The position numbers were made by a program, and so were the translations under genes. A stretch of DNA of 64,000 nt. Origin: Gammaproteobacteria bacterium (GTDB taxonomy: Bacteria > Pseudomonadota > Gammaproteobacteria > Enterobacterales > Alteromonadaceae). The notes below the pieces were generated by a model. That model was not told the origin of the DNA. It searched no databases and saw only the letters and a program-made list of their open reading frames with translations. Shown here piece after piece: positions 1 to 8,061 of the stretch (within the stretch, counting starts at the first letter, position 1; every line of letters starts with the position of its first letter). The stretch is taken from positions 52,933 through 116,932 of the forward strand of contig JAAFAI010000016.1 in the NCBI GenBank assembly GCA_018222405.1, in the 5' to 3' direction.

Positions 1-1
1 A

Positions 2-664
2 ACAGATACAGAAAAGCGCTCTTTGCAAGCATATTTGACGTGGCGCTTAGCGACACCTTCCGACAATACGGGTTTGAAAAATCGACTTAGTAGCCTGGGT
101 GCAAAGGAGATCGAGTTTGTTAAGCGGTTTATTATTTCTATAGCACTCGCTGATGGCAATGTTGATAACAAAGAAGTAAAACAGATCGAGAAACTCTATA
201 CGAATTTAGGGTTGGATAAAGATACTGTATCGAGTGATATACACCAACTAACTACGAGTAATCATAAATCAGTTTCCGGACGCGAAAGTTCATCCGAATT
301 TTCCATTGATGAAGCTATCTTAGCGCTTCATGAGAGTCAAACTACAGAGGCGAAAAGTATGCTAGAGGAGATATTTACCTCTGAGGAAGATGATGAAAGT
401 GAGAGTTTAGAAGTTGCTGAATCTTCAAATGATATTAATGGATTAGATCAAGCTCATAGCAAGCTTTATGAAAAGCTATGTACTCAAGCGCAATGGAGCC
501 GTAGTGAAGTGGCTAGTATATGCGGTGATCTTAATCTTATGATTGATGGTGCAATCGAAACCATTAATGATTGGGCGTTTGATTTAGTCGATGCGCCAGT
601 GATTGAAGATGATGGCGAAATATACATCGATGAAGAAATAGTTGAAGAAATAAGGGAGTTATAG
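2..664 (+). CDS. sngA: Shango protein SngA, TerB/TerB-C domain protein (5' end outside window)
   Basis: The reading frame is open to the left window edge, so this is the C-terminal part of a longer protein. The first ATG/TTG-type codon near base 23 is unlikely to be the real start. A TerB-like helical domain is visible (ADGNVDNKEV, LYTNLGLD), followed by an acidic linker and a TerB-C-like domain (SRSEVASICGDLN ... INDWAFD). TerB-N/TerB-C proteins next to an ATPase and a superfamily 2 helicase form the Shango anti-phage system (SngA, SngB, SngC), and both partners follow directly; sngB starts 2 bases after the stop. TerB domains are proposed to sense stress or membrane state; the role here is inferred from the family. 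The three genes form one tight operon. Confidence 0.75.
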   Translation, partial: TDTEKRSLQAYLTWRLATPSDNTGLKNRLSSLGAKEIEFVKRFIISIALADGNVDNKEVKQIEKLYTNLGLDKDTVSSDIHQLTTSNHKSVSGRESSSEFSIDEAILALHESQTTEAKSMLEEIFTSEEDDESESLEVAESSNDINGLDQAHSKLYEKLCTQAQWSRSEVASICGDLNLMIDGAIETINDWAFDLVDAPVIEDDGEIYIDEEIVEEIREL

Positions 665-666
665 CA

Positions 667-1974
667 ATGGCAGCCAAAAAAATTAGAGCTAAAGAGCGAG
701 ATGCTATTATCCAGTCGCTTAAATCCGGTGTTACGCCAAAAGTAGGGATACAGCACATACAGGTCGGCAGAGGCAACGAGTTAAAAGCTCTGATTGCGGA
801 TATAGATCGGGTTACTGAAGGTGGCTCAGCTTTTCGTTTAATTATTGGTGAATATGGTTCCGGTAAAACTTTCTTTTTAAGTGTTGTCAGGGCTATAGCT
901 TTGGAGCGAAAACTGGTAACTGTGAATGCTGATTTATCTCCGGATAGACGTATTCATGCATCATCTGGACAAGCCAGGAATTTATATTCTGAGCTCATGC
1001 GGAATATGTCCACTCGCAATAAGCCAGACGGTAATGCTTTAACGAGCGTAGTAGAAAAGTTCATTACTGAAGCGCGAAAAGAAGCTGATAATAACGGTAA
1101 AGATATCACCACTGTAATTCAAGAAAGGTTATCTTCGTTGTCAGAGCTAGTGGGAGGATACGACTTCTCTAAAGTGATTGAAGCTTACTGGACTGGACAT
1201 GAAACAGACAATGAGACGCTAAAAAACAATGCCGTAAAATGGTTGAGAGCCGAGTATGCAACTAAGACCGATGCACGCAAAGATCTTGGGATTAGGAGTA
1301 TTATTTCTGATGCATCGTTTTATGATTCTTTAAAGCTAATGAGCCTATTCGTGAGGCAAGCAGGCTACGAGGGCTTATTGGTTAACCTCGATGAAATGGT
1401 CAATTTATACAAACTCAATAGTACTCAAGCGCGAGTGTCGAACTATGAACAGATCTTAAGAATATTAAATGACTGTTTGCAGGGATCTGCGGAGTATCTG
1501 GGCTTTTTACTCGGGGGAACACCTGAGTTCTTACTTGACCCAAGAAAAGGCTTATATAGCTATGAAGCACTGCAATCACGCCTAGCTGGTAATACATTTG
1601 CAAAACAAGCTGGTGTTATTGATTATTCTTCGCCTGCGCTACATTTAGCGAGCTTGACGCCTGAAGAGTTATTTATTCTTCTGAAAAATCTTAGGCATGT
1701 TTATGCGTCTGGCGATGAAACACAGTATTTAGTGCCTGATGAATCCCTTAAGGCATTTTTAATACATTGCAGTAAAACAATTGGTGATGCTTATTTCAGA
1801 ACCCCAAGAAATACCATAAAAGCCTTTTTAGATATGCTCGCAGTAATAGATCAAAACCCAAGTATTTCATGGGATAGCTTGATTGCGAAAGTTGATATTG
1901 TGGAAGAAAAACCATCGGATGTTGAGCTTGATTTTGAATCAGAAGAAGATGGACTCGCTGACTTCAAATTATGA
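667..1974 (+). CDS. sngB: Shango protein SngB, BrxD-like P-loop ATPase
   Basis: 435 aa. Walker A GEYGSGKT lies at residues 61-68 and a Walker B-like LLVNLDEMVNL about residue 240. The overall layout is that of the BrxC/BrxD-like (DUF2791-type) ATP-binding proteins of defence systems. The C-terminus carries the helical RTPRNTIKAFLDML segment common in this group. It is the middle gene of the Shango trio, and its stop overlaps the start of the helicase by 4 bases, so the two are probably translationally coupled. The family and context imply an ATP-driven step in anti-phage defence; the mechanism cannot be read from the sequence. A BREX BrxD annotation would be the main alternative, but no BREX genes are present. 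Confidence 0.78.
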   Translation: MAAKKIRAKERDAIIQSLKSGVTPKVGIQHIQVGRGNELKALIADIDRVTEGGSAFRLIIGEYGSGKTFFLSVVRAIALERKLVTVNADLSPDRRIHASSGQARNLYSELMRNMSTRNKPDGNALTSVVEKFITEARKEADNNGKDITTVIQERLSSLSELVGGYDFSKVIEAYWTGHETDNETLKNNAVKWLRAEYATKTDARKDLGIRSIISDASFYDSLKLMSLFVRQAGYEGLLVNLDEMVNLYKLNSTQARVSNYEQILRILNDCLQGSAEYLGFLLGGTPEFLLDPRKGLYSYEALQSRLAGNTFAKQAGVIDYSSPALHLASLTPEELFILLKNLRHVYASGDETQYLVPDESLKAFLIHCSKTIGDAYFRTPRNTIKAFLDMLAVIDQNPSISWDSLIAKVDIVEEKPSDVELDFESEEDGLADFKL

Positions 1975-4169
1975 TTGATGCACACGAGAAGCTGGATTTC
2001 CGTGTACAGCAGTGGATTTTTAAGCAGGGCTGGGATCGCCTGCGAGAGATTCAATGCTTAGCGATTGAGCCTATCTTGACCGGTTGCACTGATGTGCTCA
2101 TCAGCGCTTCTACAGCAGCAGGCAAAACGGAAGCGTTTTTTTTACCTGCGATAAGCACTATTGCAGAGGATCAGCGGGGCGTGGGGATCTTATATATAAG
2201 CCCCTTAAAAGCACTAATAAACGACCAAGATAGAAGACTTGAAAGTCTAGCAGATATACTAGACTTACAAGTTACGCCTTGGCACGGTGATAGTGCTCAA
2301 GGCCGCAAATCAAAGCTTAAACGAAATCCTTCTGGCATCGTCTTAATAACACCTGAGTCATTAGAGTCACTATTAATACGGGATAGTGGTTGGGTTAAAT
2401 CTGCTTTTCAAAATTTAAAACATATTGTAATTGACGAATTTCACGCATTCATAGGGACTGAACGTGGTCATCATTTGTTGAGTTTACTTCACCGATTAGA
2501 GCATTTGCTTGGTCGCCTAAAAACTCCTATACCCAGAACTGCATTAAGTGCCACTCTTGGCGAATTAGAGACCGTACCACTCTCTCTTAGGCCAAATAAA
2601 TCATTACCATGCAAAATAATTAAGCAAACGCAATCTTCAGCTTCGCTAAAAATGCAGGTCAAGGGCTACATTGAGGCCAATACAGCAGTAGGTGATGCCG
2701 TGCGAGCTGAGCAGCTTGTCTGTAATGATTTATATGAACTTTGCCGAGGTGGTAACCATCTAGTCTTTGCGAATAGCAGAAGTCGTACTGAGAGCCTTGC
2801 AGCAGTATTAGCCGATATGTGTGAGAGTAACGCTGTACCAAATGAGTTTTTTCCTCATCATGGTTCCCTTTCAAAGGAAATGAGAGAAACATTAGAAGCT
2901 CGGCTACAGCAGGAAAGGCTCCCAACTACTGCAATTTGTACCATGACCTTGGAGCTTGGTATTGATATTGGGAAAGTTAACTCAGTTGTGCAAGTTACAG
3001 CGCCTCATTCGATAGCTAGTTTGAGGCAAAGAATGGGGAGGTCAGGAAGACGCGGTGGTGCAAGTATTCTTAGGATGCTAATTACCGAGAACGAACTGAC
3101 AGAGCAATCCAGTATTGTAGATAAGTTACGTCTGGAGCTAGTTCAGTCATTAGCGATGGTCAGACTATTAGTTGCTAGTAAGTGGTATGAACCGGCTGAC
3201 TCCTCATTATTGCATTTCTCGACACTTCTGCATCAAATATTAGCATTAACCGCCCAGTGGGGAGGGATAAGAGCTGACCAAGTATATAGTTTGCTGTGTA
3301 AGGACGGCCCGTTCCAGCATGTTACCGTCGCTCATTTTAAATGCTTATTGTCCCATATGGGCAATACAGAATTAATTACTCAGTTAGGTAGTGGAGAGCT
3401 AGTTTTAGGGCATGCTGGCGAAAAACTAACGAATCATTATAGTTTTTACGCCGTATTTAAAACACCTGAAGAATTTAGAATTGTTTCAGGCAGCAAAACG
3501 CTAGGAACACTTCCTGTAGATAGCTTGATTTTAGAAGGTCAACATATCGTTTTTGCAGGAAAAAGGTGGGTGGTTGAATTAGTTGATGTGGAAAAAAAGG
3601 TAATATTAGTCAACCGCGCTAAAGGAGGCCAGCCACCTAAATTCGGCGGCACTGGAATGGCGATTCATGACGTGGTTCGACAGGAAATGTTTAAAATACT
3701 GAGTCAGAGCGACTACAAAATAAAGGTTGGTGAACACCGGATAGAGTTTGCGGATGAAACTGCACAGTCATTGTTTCAGGAAGCGGCTAAATTTTTCCAA
3801 ACAGCTAACCTTGCAAAAACTAATTTTATTCAGCAAGGTAATAGAACTGTGATCCTCCCCTGGGCTGGCGATAAAGTTGTAAACACTATCGTTGCTGTAC
3901 TGATCAGCAAGGGTTTCGCTGCTGGAGCATTTGCAGGAATCATCGAAATTGAAAAGGCCGATGCGCAAGATGTAATCGATGCACTTAAGAGTTTCCAGAC
4001 TGATGGCACAATATCTGCGGATGAGTTAGCTGAGTCAATTCCTGAAAAGGCGATTGATAAATTTGATGAATATCTACCGGAAAATTTACTTATAATTGGG
4101 TATGCCGCGAGAGCCTTCGATATTGACAGTGCAAAGATTAAAGTCAAAGAACTATTGGAATTTTATTGA
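1971..4169 (+). CDS. sngC: Shango protein SngC, Lhr/BrxHI-like DEAD/DEAH-box helicase
   Basis: 732 aa superfamily 2 helicase. Motif I is STAAGKTEAF near residues 47-56, motif Ia is YISPLKAL, motif II is DEFH (IVIDEFHAF), motif III is SAT, and motif VI is QRMGRSGRRGG about residue 353. The long C-terminal half is typical of Lhr-like large helicases rather than small RNA helicases. The start overlaps the end of sngB (ATGA-type overlap), and the gene closes the three-gene Shango operon. The predicted role is ATP-dependent remodelling of phage DNA. No nuclease motif is evident in the protein. Confidence 0.8.
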   Translation: MIDAHEKLDFRVQQWIFKQGWDRLREIQCLAIEPILTGCTDVLISASTAAGKTEAFFLPAISTIAEDQRGVGILYISPLKALINDQDRRLESLADILDLQVTPWHGDSAQGRKSKLKRNPSGIVLITPESLESLLIRDSGWVKSAFQNLKHIVIDEFHAFIGTERGHHLLSLLHRLEHLLGRLKTPIPRTALSATLGELETVPLSLRPNKSLPCKIIKQTQSSASLKMQVKGYIEANTAVGDAVRAEQLVCNDLYELCRGGNHLVFANSRSRTESLAAVLADMCESNAVPNEFFPHHGSLSKEMRETLEARLQQERLPTTAICTMTLELGIDIGKVNSVVQVTAPHSIASLRQRMGRSGRRGGASILRMLITENELTEQSSIVDKLRLELVQSLAMVRLLVASKWYEPADSSLLHFSTLLHQILALTAQWGGIRADQVYSLLCKDGPFQHVTVAHFKCLLSHMGNTELITQLGSGELVLGHAGEKLTNHYSFYAVFKTPEEFRIVSGSKTLGTLPVDSLILEGQHIVFAGKRWVVELVDVEKKVILVNRAKGGQPPKFGGTGMAIHDVVRQEMFKILSQSDYKIKVGEHRIEFADETAQSLFQEAAKFFQTANLAKTNFIQQGNRTVILPWAGDKVVNTIVAVLISKGFAAGAFAGIIEIEKADAQDVIDALKSFQTDGTISADELAESIPEKAIDKFDEYLPENLLIIGYAARAFDIDSAKIKVKELLEFY

Positions 4170-4538
4170 GCGATATAAGTACGTATGTCCGCTTTTGACC
4201 AAAGTCAGTGGTATTAAATCACACTGCTGTATGACCGCTCCTTGTCTCAAGGAGCTTCTGACGCTGTAAGGCGGCTCCGTACGTAAAGCAGACCCTCGCT
4301 ACCAGATAATTCGATGGGCTGCTATGAGCGAATTGCGGACATAAGCAGTGGCGAAGAGCTTAATCCCAATTCTTCTTATCCGACGGTCATATTTCCTTTT
4401 ATGAGCTGTATTAGTGTGAAAAGAATTTAGCTCAAATCTAATCTTACGTTGACACCAGAAAAACTGGTAACTGTTAGATCAAGTCTGAGCTAGTACAGCT
4501 TATGTTAGTACAGCTCGCCATTGTTCAGAATCTAAAGC
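4170..4538. other. Intergenic region with a cassette-linked repeat
   Basis: No credible gene. The region separates the convergent sngC and PD-(D/E)XK genes. It holds one full copy of the GTCCGC/GTACGT repeat (annotated separately) and partial echoes of it on either side, for example CCGCTTTTGACC near 4189 and TTGCGGACATAAG near 4334. No rho-independent terminator with a clear T-run was seen. Confidence 0.6.
4233..4293 (+). repeat. Dispersed GTCCGC...GTACGT...GCAGAC repeat, copy 1
   Basis: Begins TGACCGCTCCTTGTCT and ends GCGGCTCCGTACGTAAAGCAGAC. The same start and end elements, which are roughly complementary to each other, recur near 7863, 12739, 13985 (split by an IS) and 16420. Half copies or decayed copies lie near 9180 and 21985. 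Copies at 12739, 16420 and 21985 directly follow attC-like sites. Confidence 0.6.
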
Positions 4539-5765
4539 TTAATGAGGTACATCAAATATCTTTAGAGAGAGCGTCATTTCCCTATTATCGTCATCTCGGT
4601 GCGCGAAAATGTATCGAAAATGAGTATCCGACTTCTGATCAATAAATCGCTTACAATTTGGATGCTCTAAAGTCACTTTTTTCGCCGACTCAATGACTTT
4701 GCTCAAATCCTTGTTTCGATTAAAAACAAGGACAGCCACCTTGGTATCACGCCAAGCGCTGTAACCGAGCAGTTGGTCTATCGTGTCGTTTAATAGTTTA
4801 GGCCCACCCCAAAATTTACACTCGCCAATAAAAATATTCTTACCACCAGACCTTATTAGGATGTCGGTTTTCCCTTCATAGTTAAAAGTTTCGCCGCTTG
4901 CTTCGCCTTCGTAGTGTCCATTGAGTTGTACTAGAAAGTGCGTGCGCAGAGCTTCTTCATCCATACGTTTGAATGCCGATGGGCTTCTTTCCATCACAAG
5001 TGCCATGTTATGTATCACATTTAAAATATGCTCATAGTCTTCCATCATTAGCTCTGGCTCAGGTGTGTACGGCGCTTTACTTGCTGTGGGAGCAGTAGGT
5101 CGAAGTTTGCGCCTGACATTCGGCGCTGAGTATGTCTGAGGTGTATCTACACTTTGCTTTAATTGATAACCAAGTGAAGAAACTAAATTTTGATTAGCAA
5201 GCAGCTTCTCGCGACGTGAATTGATTGCATCTCGTGCAGTTTGGCCTATGGAACTATTGAGACGTGTTGCAGTACCACGCAAATTCTCAAGATTGGTTTC
5301 AATATCCTTCAGTGCCTTTTCGATTTTTCCTTTAACTTCCACGGGAGTTTGATTAACACCAGTAAATCTCAATATCAGCGCACCATCTGTGATATCAGCA
5401 CGCGGTGGGTTCAAGGAATACGTTGTAGGTTGAACATTGAAGACTTCTCGGTCGCCTTGAAAAGGTACTGTAATCTCTACCGTGCTTCCGTCCACTCTGA
5501 CAGGTTGACCGCTCCTGTCTCCAAAATATCGATAATCATTGCTCACATCCACTTTAGTCTCGCGCTGGTCTGCGACAATTTCATTGAGCTTTAGAATAGG
5601 AACATCAATCCTATATTTATCAATAAAATACTGGCATAAGTCATCAACTGAAGTATTTAGAAGCCGATCCCCATGAAAGTTCGCGACTTCATCCTTTAAC
5701 TGCGTAATCTGATTCTGCTCTACTGAAAACCAACTGTATTTATTGAATAGTAGTTCGTCTCGCAT
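4539..5765 (-). CDS. Putative PD-(D/E)XK nuclease-domain protein
   Basis: 408 aa from an ATG at 5765, chosen because AAGGAGG lies 11 bases upstream; the reading frame extends to 5792 without a better site. The C-terminal third has a restriction-endonuclease-like core: TDILI (Asp about residue 301), then IFIGECKFW (Glu 315, Lys 317), preceded by a helix with RTHFLVQLN. The N-terminal 200 residues are unrecognised and include a helical stretch rich in Glu, Lys and Asn. It is a single gene convergent with the Shango operon and not part of it. A nuclease role, perhaps in DNA defence, is inferred from the catalytic pattern only; no methyltransferase partner is nearby. Confidence 0.6.
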   Translation of the reverse strand: MRDELLFNKYSWFSVEQNQITQLKDEVANFHGDRLLNTSVDDLCQYFIDKYRIDVPILKLNEIVADQRETKVDVSNDYRYFGDRSGQPVRVDGSTVEITVPFQGDREVFNVQPTTYSLNPPRADITDGALILRFTGVNQTPVEVKGKIEKALKDIETNLENLRGTATRLNSSIGQTARDAINSRREKLLANQNLVSSLGYQLKQSVDTPQTYSAPNVRRKLRPTAPTASKAPYTPEPELMMEDYEHILNVIHNMALVMERSPSAFKRMDEEALRTHFLVQLNGHYEGEASGETFNYEGKTDILIRSGGKNIFIGECKFWGGPKLLNDTIDQLLGYSAWRDTKVAVLVFNRNKDLSKVIESAKKVTLEHPNCKRFIDQKSDTHFRYIFAHRDDDNREMTLSLKIFDVPH

Positions 5766-5862
5766 CGGGAAAAGTACCTCCTTAAACATCAACTACGAAA
5801 TGTCACTTTTTGAATGATATTAGTTTGTGTTCCCGCGAGCACGCGAACGACTTAATTTTTTG

Positions 5863-6438
5863 TTATACGTATTCGATCCCTGACACATCCTTGATAAATT
5901 GATCTAGTTCTTTTTTTAAAGTTTTATGGTGTCCAAGGCTATGATCATAAGCTTCAAATGTACTAAGACCCGCGGAATCTAAAGCATTATAAATATTGTC
6001 CTGACTCGTTTGAAAGTCATCAAAACTTTTAAGTAATTGTCTAGTCATTAAAGGCTTATAAGCGTTCATTAGCTGGAAGGTTTTACGAGAAAAGTCTTGA
6101 TATAGTTCAGCCGGATGGCTATAGCTACTACCAGTTTCATATTGAATACCTTGATCAACATCAAAATAGTGATCTGTTGCCTTTTCTAGATCTTCAATAA
6201 CGTCAGCTAATGATAGGGCAAGTTCCAGCAAAACATTTTTATTTATTTCCCATACCCTTTCTTTTTTCTGCGTTTTTCTGAAGTCGAAATGGATGGTCGT
6301 CGCAATAACAGTTGCAAAAGCGATAATAACATTTGTCATTATTGCTAAATCGATTTTTGAACCAAATGCCAGAATCAGTGCAAATCCTATCATTGCGACG
6401 AATACGCCGATAATTCCACCAATTAAAAATTCAAACAA
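5863..6438 (-). CDS. Small membrane protein, cassette gene of unknown function
   Basis: 191 aa from a TTG at 6438 preceded by GAAGGA; an upstream TTG at 6480 lacks a ribosome site. The N-terminus has two hydrophobic segments (FLIGGIIGVFVAMIGFAL and AIMTNVIIAFATVIATTI), followed by a soluble, Asp/Lys-rich helical domain. The product is probably an inner-membrane protein with a cytoplasmic tail. The start lies just downstream of an attC-like R' sequence (GTTGAAG), as expected for a mobile gene cassette. I recognise no family. Confidence 0.55.
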   Translation of the reverse strand: MFEFLIGGIIGVFVAMIGFALILAFGSKIDLAIMTNVIIAFATVIATTIHFDFRKTQKKERVWEINKNVLLELALSLADVIEDLEKATDHYFDVDQGIQYETGSSYSHPAELYQDFSRKTFQLMNAYKPLMTRQLLKSFDDFQTSQDNIYNALDSAGLSTFEAYDHSLGHHKTLKKELDQFIKDVSGIEYV

Positions 6439-6446
6439 TGTTATTC

Positions 6447-6515
6447 CTTCAACGTATATCGCCCACGCGTTACTGTCCAAGCGAGACTACTAGCGGCTTA
6501 ATGAGATTGTTAGGC
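6447..6515 (-). repeat. attC-like cassette recombination site (minus strand, imperfect)
   Basis: On the minus strand the site starts with GCCTAAC, a perfect RYYYAAC inverse core that overlaps the stop of the upstream cassette gene. It continues AATCTCATTAAGCCGC and ends at GTTGAAG. The outer boxes fit an integron attC, but the inner palindrome is poor, so the site may be degenerate. Confidence 0.45.
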
Positions 6516-7064
6516 AGTGGTGCTTATCCATGCCCACACAACTAAAAATAACCAGTAAACAATTGTTGTGGCACCAATAAACATAAGTAGCAGAAGTATA
6601 CCATTCTGAAATTGTGTTAGTTGCTGTGTTGGGGCTACGTTTAGGTATTTAGCATTTGTCTCATCACATTTGCAATATGAGTGAATTTGCCCCCATACAA
6701 GCGGTGGCCAATAGAGGTAAGATATACTAACTCGTTCTCCTGGAACTAAAGTAGGAATTAATATTTCAGCAGAATCATTATCACCACGAGTTACTTCATG
6801 CGTCAATTGAGGAAATAATTGAAAGCTTTTAGGCAAAAGGTTATGACCGATACGAATATTGTTGGCCGTTTTCTTACCTGTGTTACTGACGACGATACTA
6901 TGTGTATTCACTTTTGTATTGTTGCCATCATGAAGAGGTATTTCAGTAGAATGAACTAGGTAAGTGACCAACTTTGGCTTTGCCTCAAAGTAAGATTTAA
7001 GGATGAATCCAACTATGGCTGTAAGAACCGGTGCTCCAATTTTTGCAATAGCTTCAAAGTCCAT
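6510..7064 (-). CDS. Membrane protein of unknown function, gene cassette
   Basis: 184 aa. There is a short N-terminal hydrophobic helix (IGAPVLTAIVGFIL), a soluble beta-rich middle with KKTANNIRIG, and a C-terminal transmembrane helix (LLLLMFIGATTIVYWLFLVVWAW). The start ATG is preceded by AAAAGGA at good spacing, and the ribosome site lies 18 bases after a GTTAGGC core. The gene plus flanking sites is therefore a compact integron cassette. No specific family or function is recognised. Confidence 0.6.
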   Translation of the reverse strand: MDFEAIAKIGAPVLTAIVGFILKSYFEAKPKLVTYLVHSTEIPLHDGNNTKVNTHSIVVSNTGKKTANNIRIGHNLLPKSFQLFPQLTHEVTRGDNDSAEILIPTLVPGERVSISYLYWPPLVWGQIHSYCKCDETNAKYLNVAPTQQLTQFQNGILLLLMFIGATTIVYWLFLVVWAWISTTA

Positions 7065-7081
7065 AAAAATCCTTTTGAATT

Positions 7082-7165
7082 GCCTAACTTCCCGCTAAAT
7101 GGCGAGCGATAGCGAGTCCGGTGGAGGCTGCGCTTTTGGCAGCCGGAATGAAATTTAGGGGGTTA
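7082..7165 (-). repeat. attC-like cassette recombination site (minus strand)
   Basis: Read on the minus strand it runs from TAACCCCCTAAAT to ATTTAGCGGGAAGTTAGGC. The outer arms CCCCCTAAAT and ATTTAGCGGG pair with one mismatch, and the inner GGCTGC and GCAGCC pair exactly. The GTTAGGC core matches GTTRRRY. It lies between two minus-strand genes, as an integron attC should. Confidence 0.6.
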
Positions 7166-7552
7166 TTATGTTTTTTGCTGCTCATATTCATCCCAACTAG
7201 CAAATCCGATAGGTCTTTTGGGCTGCTCAATATTTTCTCGCTTCATAGCTACAAGGAGAATACTAATTTGGGTCACATGCTGAATTAGCTCCACAGGCTC
7301 GCGCAGCTCATTTCTTCCTTGAAAGGAAATCAAAGATGGATTCCAATAGCCAATGTCTTCAACATGAAAGGTGATTGCTTGCCCAAAGTTTACGAGCCTT
7401 GCACCAACTTCATGTTCTTCATCTAAAGACTTATGAAAGTCATTTATCCAGTTAATAAGCCTTCTATAGAATTCGTCAGCCAGATTTTGATCTTTTGGTG
7501 GAAGCATTAACTCTGGCCTAATTCCGCCACCCATTAAATCCATAGTGGTCAC
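7166..7552 (-). CDS. DUF6173-like protein, gene cassette
   Basis: 128 aa starting at GTG, with AAGGAG five bases upstream. The stretch HEVGARLVNFGQ, FHVEDIGYWNP and VELIQHVTQISIL followed by PKRPIGF matches my memory of the DUF6173 family, small soluble proteins of unknown function found in many proteobacteria. The gene ends directly at an attC-like site, so it is probably a mobile cassette. Function unknown. Confidence 0.6.
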   Translation of the reverse strand: MTTMDLMGGGIRPELMLPPKDQNLADEFYRRLINWINDFHKSLDEEHEVGARLVNFGQAITFHVEDIGYWNPSLISFQGRNELREPVELIQHVTQISILLVAMKRENIEQPKRPIGFASWDEYEQQKT

Positions 7553-8061
7553 AATTTCTCCTTATATATAACATATTAAGTTATAGCGCGATTTGTGCGT
7601 TTTTCTGCCAAAGCATCACTTTTATAGTACCATTATTAATACCAAACTAACTTTCATATTGCTACATAAAGGAAAACTGGCAATCAGAATAAAATGCTAC
7701 AGAGTAAAAACGAGCAATTGGGCCGTTTTCCTGAATGTGGGAGCTACGCACCATTTTTGGATAAGTAAACGACTGCTTCACGTGCGTATCAGTTACGCGA
7801 CTAGTAACTGATTCACTTTCGCTTTTGACCAAATGCAGAAATCCAGTGTCAGAAGCCTGAACGTCCGTTGTTTGTCTATTGATGCCCGTCAAGGCCCGCT
7901 GTAGGATAGCTGCGTACGTTTTGCGGACCTTCGCCCATTCAGATTTTAATGGCACCAATGAGCGAAAAAAAGACATATCAAGTTTATATAGCTAGGATAG
8001 TTTTATTCTGGTAACAGTTACTCTTTTTTAAGCTAATAAATCGAAGATGAGGATTTTTCAG
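7553..8061. other. Intergenic region between divergent accessory genes
   Basis: No convincing gene; short frames on both strands have no family resemblance and run through repeat sequence. One copy of the GTCCGC/GTACGT repeat lies at 7863-7928, preceded by CTTTTGACCAAATGCAGAAA, a flank that also recurs near 4189 and 16540. The promoter of the hydrolase gene should lie in the last 100 bases but no strong match stands out. Confidence 0.5.
7863..7928 (+). repeat. Dispersed GTCCGC...GTACGT...GCGGAC repeat, copy 2
   Basis: Starts GTCCGTTGTTTGTCTATTGA and ends GCGTACGTTTTGCGGAC. It is preceded by CCTGAAC, which resembles the GTTGAAC end of an attC site with the first bases lost. Confidence 0.6.

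Noticed and set aside
1..4169. BREX system
   Set aside because: The ATPase and helicase resemble BrxD and BrxHI, but no BREX methylase, PglZ or BrxC is present and a TerB protein heads the operon.
7662..7976. Minus-strand frame of 104 codons
   Set aside because: It runs through the dispersed repeat and its flanks, has no family resemblance and no ribosome site.
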